Shown in pieces: positions 1 to 5,284 of a DNA stretch of 5,577 nt. Each line of letters begins with the position of its first letter. Position 1 is the stretch's first letter. Both the position numbers and the translations under genes were made by a program. The notes beneath the pieces are model-generated. The model was not told the DNA's origin and did not search any database. It saw only the letters and a list, made by a program, of their open reading frames with translations. Source of the stretch: Pseudomonadota bacterium (GTDB lineage: Bacteria > Desulfobacterota > Syntrophia > Syntrophales > UBA5619); contig JAHJXP010000118.1 in assembly GCA_018827585.1 (NCBI GenBank), positions 1 to 5,577 on the forward strand. The letters run 5' to 3'.

Positions 1-16
1 CAAAACGGTTCAAAGG

Positions 17-37
17 AAAAATGCCGCAACCTGCGGC
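17..37 (-). terminator. Possible intrinsic terminator reading on the minus strand
   Basis: GCCGCA (23-28) and TGCGGC (32-37) form a perfect 6-bp GC-rich stem with a three-base loop. On the minus strand it is followed directly by ATTTTT (22-17), the usual stem plus U-tract layout. On the plus strand it is followed by CCTTCCCCC and would not terminate. No minus-strand gene is visible to its right, so it may end an antisense or element-borne transcript, or be a chance structure. Confidence 0.3.
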
Positions 38-65
38 CCTTCCCCCAGCCGTCTGGATCAACAAA

Positions 66-96
66 CCGGCGCTACCAAATAGCGATCCGGCGCTAC
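66..96. repeat. Two direct copies of CCGGCGCTAC, 21 bp apart, with an embedded hairpin
   Basis: The decamer CCGGCGCTAC occurs at 66-75 and again at 87-96. The 21-bp period equals two DNA helical turns and also seven codons. Between the copies, CGCTA (70-74) pairs with TAGCG (80-84) around a CCAAA loop, and the flanking CCGG at 66-69 can pair with CCGG at 87-90 if AT (85-86) bulges out, giving a 9-bp imperfect hairpin. There is no T-tract after it. It could be a pair of protein-binding sites (transposase or regulator) or a leftover repeat; the sequence does not decide. Confidence 0.6.
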
Positions 97-128
97 ACTA
101 AATTGTTGCAGGAAGTGTCTCATTTTCA

Positions 129-157
129 TTGACAAGTTCCGACTTAGCACTTAGCAC
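129..157 (+). promoter_or_regulatory. Candidate sigma-70 promoter of the gyrB-gyrA operon
   Basis: TTGACA at 129-134 is a perfect -35 consensus, 50 bases before the gyrB start codon. At a 17-bp spacing the -10 position is TAGCAC (152-157), only three of six bases from TATAAT and lying inside the heptamer repeat. A better -10-like hexamer, TATAAG (170-175), is 35 bp away from the -35 box and overlaps the ribosome-binding site, so it does not pair with it. The -35 call is good; the -10 and the start point are uncertain. Gyrase promoters in other bacteria respond to supercoiling, but nothing here proves that. Confidence 0.4.
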
Positions 158-165
158 TTAGCACT
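142..165 (+). repeat. Heptamer tandem repeat ACTTAGC, about 3.4 copies
   Basis: ACTTAGC occurs three times in perfect tandem (142-148, 149-155, 156-162), followed by a partial ACT (163-165). The array fills the space between the TTGACA box and the gyrB ribosome-binding site, covering the predicted -10 region. A change in copy number would move the -35 box relative to everything downstream in steps of 7 bp. Confidence 0.85.
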
Positions 166-174
166 GATCTATAA

Positions 175-181
175 GAGAGGA
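175..181 (+). promoter_or_regulatory. Ribosome-binding site of gyrB
   Basis: The purine run GAGAGGA sits three bases before the ATG at 185, with its AGG core four bases away. It supports that ATG, which is also the only in-frame start before the conserved SIKVLEGLEAVRKRP region. The spacing is slightly short. Confidence 0.6.
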
Positions 182-184
182 TAG

Positions 185-2644
185 ATGGAAATCATTAAAG
201 AAGAGAAAGAAGACAATGAAGCGAAAGAGAGCTACGGCGCCGACAGCATCAAGGTGCTCGAGGGGCTGGAGGCGGTCCGGAAGCGCCCGGCCATGTACAT
301 TGGAAACACCGGGAAAGAAGGTCTCCACCATCTTGTGTATGAGGTGGTGGACAACAGCATCGACGAGGCATCCGCCGGTTTCTGCGACAACATTGCCGTC
401 AAGATCAGGGTGGACAACAGCATCGTGGTTGACGACAACGGTCGCGGGATACCGGTAGATATGCACAAAACAGAAGGGGTTTCGGCGGCCGAGGTGGCCC
501 TCACGAAGCTCCACGCCGGCGCAAAGTTTTCCAACGAAACCTATAAAATATCCGGCGGCCTCCACGGCGTCGGCGTCTCGGTCGTAAATGCCCTCACTTC
601 CTATCTGGAGTTAGAGGTAAGGCGCAACGGAGGCGTTTACGCACAGGCCTATGTCCGCGGGGTGCCGACGGCCCCCCTGGAGATGGTCGGCAAGACGCAG
701 GGCCGTGGGACCAAGATCACCTTCAAGCCTGATGAGACGATTTTCGAGGACCTGGAATTCAGCTACGAGACGCTCTCCAACCGTTTCCGGGAGCTGGCTT
801 TTCTGAACCCCGGGGTCAACATCGCCCTGATCGACGAACGCAGCGACCGCAATAGCGAATATTTCTACAAGGGAGGGATCGTTTCCTTTGTCGAATACAT
901 CAACCGGAACAAGAAGGTCCTCCACAAGAACCCCATCTTCATCACCGGCAGCCGGGAGGACTGTCTGGTGGAAGTGGCGCTTCAGTACAACGACACCTAC
1001 ACGGAAAACATCTTCTCTTTTGCCAACAGCATCAACACCACGGAGGGGGGAACGCACCTGATCGGCTTCCGTTCGGCCCTGACAAGGGTGTTCAACAATT
1101 ACGCCGTCAGCAACAACATTCTCAAGAACGGGAAGGAATCGCTAAAGGGCGAGGATCTGCGCGAAGGCCTGGCCTGTGTGATCAGCGTCAAGATCCGGAA
1201 CCCTCAGTTCGAGGGGCAGACGAAGACCAAGCTGGGAAACAGCGAGGTCAAGGGCCTCGTGGAGGGGATCGTCTACGACAAGATCAGCAGCTATCTGGAG
1301 GAGAATCCCTCCGTCGCCAAGCAGCTCCTCGGCAAGTGTCTCGACGCGGCCCGGGCGCGTGAGGCGGCGAGGCGCGCCCGCGAGCTGACCCGGCGCAAGA
1401 CGGCGCTCGAGGTCGGCTCGCTGCCGGGAAAGCTGGCCGACTGCCAGGAGCGGGATCCGGCCCGCAGCGAGATCTATCTGGTCGAGGGGGATTCGGCCGG
1501 CGGGTCCGCCAAACAGGGGCGGGACCGGAAGAACCAGGCGATCCTGCCGCTGCGCGGCAAGGTCCTCAATGTCGAGAAGGCCCGCTTCGACAAGATGCTC
1601 CAGAACGAGGAGCTCAGGGTGATCATCACCGCCCTCGGCACGGGGATCGGCAAGGACGACCAGGACATCAGCCGGCTCAGGTACCACAAGGTGATCATCA
1701 TGACCGACGCCGACGTGGACGGCCTGCATATCCGGACGCTCCTGCTGACCTTCTTCTTTCGGCAGATGAAGGAACTCATCGAGCGGGGCCATCTCTACAT
1801 CGCCCAGCCGCCGCTGTTCAAGATAAGCGATCGCAAGCAGGAGATATACATCCACAACGAGGAGACGATGAAGAACCACGTCCTTGACAGCGGCGTGAGC
1901 CGCGTCCGTCTCACGACGGCCAACGGCAGCTCCCAGACGATCACCGGCAGCCGCCTCCTCGGAATCATCCGCAAGGTGATGCGGCTGGAAAAGATCCTCG
2001 ACAAGTTCGAAAGGGAGGAGAAGAACCGGAACGTCATCCGGATCCTGGCGGGCGATCCCTCCCTCTCGGAAGAGGATTTCCGGACCGAGGAGGCCCTGGC
2101 CAAGGTGGCCAAAAGGACCGCGATGGCCCTGGGCGATATTCTGGAAGGCGTCCGCACGGAGATGGACCAGGAGCACGGGCGCTGGAAGATGGTCTTCCGC
2201 ATCCGGAGAAACAGCCAGATCCAGACCACCTGTATCGACCGGGAGGTATTGAAGCTGCCGAAGTTTGCGGAGATCAGGGCCCTCCTGAACCAGGTGGCGC
2301 TCCTCGGAGAGCCGCCCTACCGGGTGGGCGCCGTGGAAGCGGAAGGCGGCGCTTCCGGGAAGGAGTTCGACACCGTCGAGAGCCTGTCGGCCCTCATCGA
2401 CTACGTGATCAGCGCCGGCAAGAAGGGGATAACCGTCCAGCGCTACAAGGGCCTTGGCGAGATGAACCCGGGACAGCTCTGGCAGACGACGATGGATCCC
2501 GAAAAGCGGACGCTGCTGCAGGTGCGCATCGAGGACGCGGTGGCGGCCGACGAGATCTTTACCACCCTCATGGGGGACCAGGTGGAGCCCCGGCGCGACT
2601 TCATCTACAGAAACGCCCTGTACGCCTCGAACCTGGATGTATAG
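185..2644 (+). CDS. gyrB: DNA gyrase subunit B
   Basis: ATPase subunit of DNA gyrase (type IIA topoisomerase), 819 aa, cytoplasmic, acting on the chromosome as A2B2 with GyrA. Residues 1-230 are the GHKL ATPase domain: E53 and N57 in EVVDN, D83-G88 in DDNGRG, and GGLHGVG at 124-130. The transducer domain (about 231-402) carries the ATP-contacting QTK loop (345-347). The TOPRIM domain shows EGDSAGG (E434) and DADVDG (D508, D510), the metal ligands; the tail has QRYKGLGEMNP (752-762). About 200 residues between these two parts correspond to the insert known from Gram-negative GyrB (E. coli 804 aa). R457 replaces the E. coli Lys447 quinolone-region residue conservatively. The first ~20 residues form a charged Glu/Lys-rich extension. 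The gene is intact and ends in TAG, 21 bases before the gyrA ATG. TopoIV ParE is the alternative, disfavoured by the adjacent gyrA with a canonical GyrA-box. Confidence 0.98.
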   Translation: MEIIKEEKEDNEAKESYGADSIKVLEGLEAVRKRPAMYIGNTGKEGLHHLVYEVVDNSIDEASAGFCDNIAVKIRVDNSIVVDDNGRGIPVDMHKTEGVSAAEVALTKLHAGAKFSNETYKISGGLHGVGVSVVNALTSYLELEVRRNGGVYAQAYVRGVPTAPLEMVGKTQGRGTKITFKPDETIFEDLEFSYETLSNRFRELAFLNPGVNIALIDERSDRNSEYFYKGGIVSFVEYINRNKKVLHKNPIFITGSREDCLVEVALQYNDTYTENIFSFANSINTTEGGTHLIGFRSALTRVFNNYAVSNNILKNGKESLKGEDLREGLACVISVKIRNPQFEGQTKTKLGNSEVKGLVEGIVYDKISSYLEENPSVAKQLLGKCLDAARAREAARRARELTRRKTALEVGSLPGKLADCQERDPARSEIYLVEGDSAGGSAKQGRDRKNQAILPLRGKVLNVEKARFDKMLQNEELRVIITALGTGIGKDDQDISRLRYHKVIIMTDADVDGLHIRTLLLTFFFRQMKELIERGHLYIAQPPLFKISDRKQEIYIHNEETMKNHVLDSGVSRVRLTTANGSSQTITGSRLLGIIRKVMRLEKILDKFEREEKNRNVIRILAGDPSLSEEDFRTEEALAKVAKRTAMALGDILEGVRTEMDQEHGRWKMVFRIRRNSQIQTTCIDREVLKLPKFAEIRALLNQVALLGEPPYRVGAVEAEGGASGKEFDTVESLSALIDYVISAGKKGITVQRYKGLGEMNPGQLWQTTMDPEKRTLLQVRIEDAVAADEIFTTLMGDQVEPRRDFIYRNALYASNLDV

Positions 2645-2646
2645 CC

Positions 2647-2653
2647 AAAGGAG
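2647..2653 (+). promoter_or_regulatory. Ribosome-binding site of gyrA, with two possible starts
   Basis: AAAGGAG is a strong Shine-Dalgarno sequence just after the gyrB stop. It is three bases from a TTG (2657) and twelve from an ATG (2666), so neither spacing is ideal. The ATG is preferred because residue numbering from it matches E. coli GyrA exactly at the active-site region. The tight arrangement suggests translational coupling to gyrB. Confidence 0.65.
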
Positions 2654-2665
2654 AACTTGAATTTC

Positions 2666-5191
2666 ATGGAGCAGCTTCACGAAAAGAATATCCCGATCAA
2701 TATCGAAGACGAGATGAAGAAGTCCTACATGGACTACGCGATGAGCGTCATTATCGGCCGGGCCATCCCCGATGTCCGGGACGGCTTGAAGCCGGTCCAT
2801 CGCCGGGTCCTGTTTGCCATGAGCGAGATGGGGAACCGCTGGAACAAGCCCTACAAGAAATCGGCGAGGATCGTCGGGGACATCATCGGTAAGTATCATC
2901 CCCACGGGGACACGGCGGCCTATGACACCATGGTGCGGATGGCGCAGGAGTTCTCGATGCGCTACCTGCTCGTCGACGGTCAGGGGAATTTCGGCTCCAT
3001 CGACGGCGATCCGCCGGCGGCCATGCGGTACACGGAGGTCCGGATGGCCAGGATCTCCGAGGAGCTGTTGGGGGACCTGGAGAAGAACACGGTCGATTTC
3101 GTACCCAACTACGACGAATCCCTGGAGGAGCCGACCGTCCTGCCGGCAAAGATGCCGCTGCTGCTGCTCAACGGCACCGCGGGGATCGCCGTCGGCGTGG
3201 CCACCAACATCCCCCCCCACAATCTGCGCGAGGTCATCGACGGGACGATCGCCCTGATCAGGGACCCCGAGATCAGCGTCGACGGGCTGATCCACTACAT
3301 CCAGGGGCCGGATTTTCCGACGGCCGGTTTCATCAACGGCCGGGAGGGCATCCTCTCCGCCTACCGGACCGGACGGGGGATCATCCGAGTGCGGGCGAGA
3401 GCCCTGATTGAAAAGAACCCCCGCAACGACCGGGAGAGCATCGTCGTGACCGAGCTCCCCTACCAGGTGAACAAGGCGAATCTCCTCGAGAAGATCGCGG
3501 AGCTCGTAAAGGAGAAGAAGATCGGCGGGATCGCGGATCTTCGGGACGAATCGGACCGGGAGGGGATCCGCGTCGTCCTCGACCTGAAGCGGGACGAGGT
3601 CTCCGCGGTGGTTTTGAACCAGCTCTACAAGCACACCCAGATGGAGTCGACCTTCGGGATCATCATGCTGGCCATCGACAACGGCCAGCCCCGGGTCTTC
3701 AACCTCAAGGAGGTCCTCCAGAGCTTTGTCGGTTTCCGCAAGCAGGTAGTCGTCCGCCGGACGACCTTCGAACTGATGAAGGCCCGCGAGCGGGCCCACA
3801 TCCTGGAGGGTCTGATCATCGCCCTCGACCGCATCGACGAGGTGATCGCCGTGATCAAGGCCTCCGCGAGCCCCCCGGAGGCGGCCTCCGCCCTCTGCTC
3901 CCGGTTCGGTCTCAGCGATGCCCAGGCCAGGGCGATCCTGGAGATGCGCCTCCAGCGCCTGACGGGGCTGGAGCGGGACAAGATCGACGCGGAATACGCC
4001 GAGATCTCCGCCCTGATCCGCACCCTGCAGGGGATCCTGGACGATCCTCAGAAGGTCCTCGAGGTGATCGTCGCGGAGCTTGAGGAGATCCGGGCGCGCT
4101 ACGGGGACGAACGGAGGACGGAAATCGTTTTCAGTTCCGAAGATATAGATATCGAGGATTTGATCGTCGAGGAGGACATGGTTGTCACCGTCTCCCACAC
4201 CGGCTACATCAAGCGCAACGCCGTGAGCCTCTACAAGAGCCAGCGCCGGGGCGGCAAGGGCAAGATCGGGATGGGGACGAAGGAGGAGGATTTCGTGGAG
4301 CGGATCTTCATCGCCTCCACCCACCACTACGTCCTGATTTTTACGAGCCGGGGCCGCGTCTACTGGCTGAAGGTCTACCAGATCCCGCAGGCGGGACGGG
4401 CCGCCAAGGGGAAGGCGATCGTCAACCTGATCAACCTGACGGAAGGCGAGCAGGTCGCTGCCGTCCTCCCCGTCCGGGAGTTCACCGGCGAAAAGTCGGT
4501 GGTCATGGTGACCCGCCGGGGGACGATCAAGAAGACGGAGCTCTCGGCCTTCTCCAACCCGCGTGCGGGCGGGATCATCGCGATCTCCATCGACGAGGGA
4601 GACGAGTTGATCGACGTTCAGCTCACCCTCGGGAACCAGGACATCTTCCTCGGAACCCGGAAGGGCAAATCGATCCGCTTCAAGGAGGACGATGTCCGCG
4701 ACATGGGCCGGACCGCCCGCGGCGTCCGCGGGATCAGGATGGCTGCCGATGACCGGGTCATCGGGACGGAAATCCCGACCGAGGGAAACACCACCCTCAC
4801 CGTCTCCGAAAAGGGGTACGGGAAGCGGACCGAGATCACGGAATACCGCCTCCAGACCCGCGGCGGGAAGGGGACGATCAACCTCCGGACCGTCCCGAAG
4901 GTGGGCGACGTCTCCGAGATCCTCCAGATCTCCGGCAGCGAGGACATCGTGCTGATCAGCGACGCGGGCCGGATCATCCGCATGCGCGCGGAGGAGGTGC
5001 GCGTCATACACCGGAGCACCCAGGGCGTCCGCCTGATCGACATCGACGAAAGCGAGAAGCTCGTCGGCGTCGCCCGCGCCGAGCGGGAGGATGAGCGGGA
5101 AAACGGTGCGGCGCCTGAGGATCTGCCGGAGGAGACGGAGCTGAAGCTTGGCCCGGAGATCGGCTTGCCGGAAGACGGGGAAGAACAATGA
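2666..5191 (+). CDS. gyrA: DNA gyrase subunit A
   Basis: DNA-cleaving and wrapping subunit of gyrase, 841 aa from the ATG (844 if TTG 2657 is used). The N-terminal breakage-reunion part contains YMDYAMSVIIGRAIPDVRDGL (split: YMDYAMSVII at 21-30, GRAIPDVRDG at 31-40), the QRDR with H80, T83 and D87, and the catalytic pair R121-Y122, numbered exactly as in E. coli. Tower and coiled-coil C-gate regions follow to about 490. The C-terminal beta-pinwheel starts near 500 and carries a canonical GyrA-box, QRRGGKG, at 526-532, which marks gyrase rather than ParC; a related TRGGKG lies at 731-736 in a late blade. The last 37 residues (805-841) hold 15 acidic and 3 basic residues. It shares the gyrB transcript. 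A run of eight C at 3211-3218 encodes the conserved NIPPHN and leaves the frame intact. No TTA, CTA or TCA codon is used in this gene. Confidence 0.98.
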   Translation: MEQLHEKNIPINIEDEMKKSYMDYAMSVIIGRAIPDVRDGLKPVHRRVLFAMSEMGNRWNKPYKKSARIVGDIIGKYHPHGDTAAYDTMVRMAQEFSMRYLLVDGQGNFGSIDGDPPAAMRYTEVRMARISEELLGDLEKNTVDFVPNYDESLEEPTVLPAKMPLLLLNGTAGIAVGVATNIPPHNLREVIDGTIALIRDPEISVDGLIHYIQGPDFPTAGFINGREGILSAYRTGRGIIRVRARALIEKNPRNDRESIVVTELPYQVNKANLLEKIAELVKEKKIGGIADLRDESDREGIRVVLDLKRDEVSAVVLNQLYKHTQMESTFGIIMLAIDNGQPRVFNLKEVLQSFVGFRKQVVVRRTTFELMKARERAHILEGLIIALDRIDEVIAVIKASASPPEAASALCSRFGLSDAQARAILEMRLQRLTGLERDKIDAEYAEISALIRTLQGILDDPQKVLEVIVAELEEIRARYGDERRTEIVFSSEDIDIEDLIVEEDMVVTVSHTGYIKRNAVSLYKSQRRGGKGKIGMGTKEEDFVERIFIASTHHYVLIFTSRGRVYWLKVYQIPQAGRAAKGKAIVNLINLTEGEQVAAVLPVREFTGEKSVVMVTRRGTIKKTELSAFSNPRAGGIIAISIDEGDELIDVQLTLGNQDIFLGTRKGKSIRFKEDDVRDMGRTARGVRGIRMAADDRVIGTEIPTEGNTTLTVSEKGYGKRTEITEYRLQTRGGKGTINLRTVPKVGDVSEILQISGSEDIVLISDAGRIIRMRAEEVRVIHRSTQGVRLIDIDESEKLVGVARAEREDERENGAAPEDLPEETELKLGPEIGLPEDGEEQ

Positions 5192-5193
5192 AA

Positions 5194-5231
5194 GGGGAGG
5201 GTCGGGGTGGTGATGGGTGAGAAAGGGTGGG
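5194..5231 (+). other. G-tract cluster with G-quadruplex potential between gyrA and the patatin gene
   Basis: Six G-runs follow the gyrA stop: GGGG 5194-5197, GGG 5199-5201, GGGG 5204-5207, GGG 5215-5217, GGG 5225-5227 and GGG 5229-5231. The intervening loops are 1, 2, 7, 7 and 1 bases, so the standard G3+N1-7 pattern for a quadruplex is met on the coding strand and therefore in the RNA. No C-rich partner is nearby. Folding is not shown by sequence alone; it may also serve only as a purine-rich translation-initiation region. Confidence 0.5.
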
Positions 5232-5284
5232 CGATAAAGTGAGGCATTTTCGAGTGAAAATGCTCCGTTGGTTCACTTTATGCC
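5230..5284 (+). promoter_or_regulatory. Nested hairpin enclosing the patatin gene start
   Basis: The inner arm GCATTTTC (5244-5251) pairs perfectly with GAAAATGC (5256-5263) around a GAGT loop: 8 bp. Outside it, ATAAAGTGA (5234-5242) pairs perfectly with TCACTTTAT (5273-5281): 9 bp. GGC (5230-5232) and GCC (5282-5284) add 3 bp past a one-base bulge. The only large mismatch is nine unpaired bases at 5264-5272. The likely Shine-Dalgarno GTGAGG (5239-5244) lies in the stems and the GTG start at 5254 in the apical loop, so the folded RNA should limit translation. No T-tract follows, so it is not an ordinary terminator. It could instead be a DNA operator or part of a mobile repeat. Confidence 0.6.

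Larger units (their letters stand above)
1..134. other. Unassigned upstream segment, possibly an IS21-like element end or remnant
   Basis: No recognisable gene lies here. Plus-strand frame 1 is open from base 1 to a TGA at 130-132 (43 codons, no start seen), so it could be the tail of an upstream gene. The peptide is basic, includes RRYQIAIRRYTKLL, and I do not recognise it; its third-base GC (about 58%) is well below what the gyrase genes show. The segment combines short direct repeats, a GC-rich hairpin and a final stretch reading GTGTCTCATTTTCATTGACA at 115-134, which ends in CA. IS21-family elements end in 5'-TG...CA-3', carry several short repeats near their ends, and IS21 itself has an outward -35 box in one end. 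The assignment to an element is inference; no transposase is visible in the window. Confidence 0.25.

Noticed and set aside
144..166. CIRCE (HrcA operator) half-sites: TTAGCACT occurs in the heptamer array
   Set aside because: CIRCE needs TTAGCACTC, nine bases, then GAGTGCTAA. Here the half-site recurs only as a direct repeat and no inverted partner follows.
170..175. TATAAG as the -10 box of the TTGACA promoter
   Set aside because: The spacing is 35 bp, and losing whole heptamers gives 28, 21 or 14 bp, none of which is the usual 16-18. It also overlaps the ribosome-binding site.
1..184. Replication origin or DnaA boxes upstream of gyrB
   Set aside because: gyrB is often near oriC, but no TTATCCACA-like box was seen on either strand in the non-coding segment.
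2657..2659. TTG start for gyrA
   Set aside because: It leaves only three bases after the Shine-Dalgarno, and numbering from ATG 2666 matches E. coli at H80, D87, R121 and Y122 exactly. It cannot be fully excluded.
1142..5188. A 1,348-codon open frame on the minus strand across gyrB and gyrA
   Set aside because: It is codon-aligned with the two sense genes, which share a frame, and stays open only because they avoid TTA, CTA and TCA. It begins at a TTG with no ribosome-binding site of note, and its product is a low-complexity Asp/Leu/Val/Arg-rich shadow.
185..5191. ParE/ParC (topoisomerase IV) instead of gyrase
   Set aside because: The A subunit carries the canonical GyrA-box QRRGGKG at 526-532 and a full-length pinwheel domain, which define gyrase.
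5230..5284. Intrinsic terminator of gyrA
   Set aside because: The stem is long but AT-rich, has no T-tract after it, and covers the start and signal-peptide codons of the next gene.
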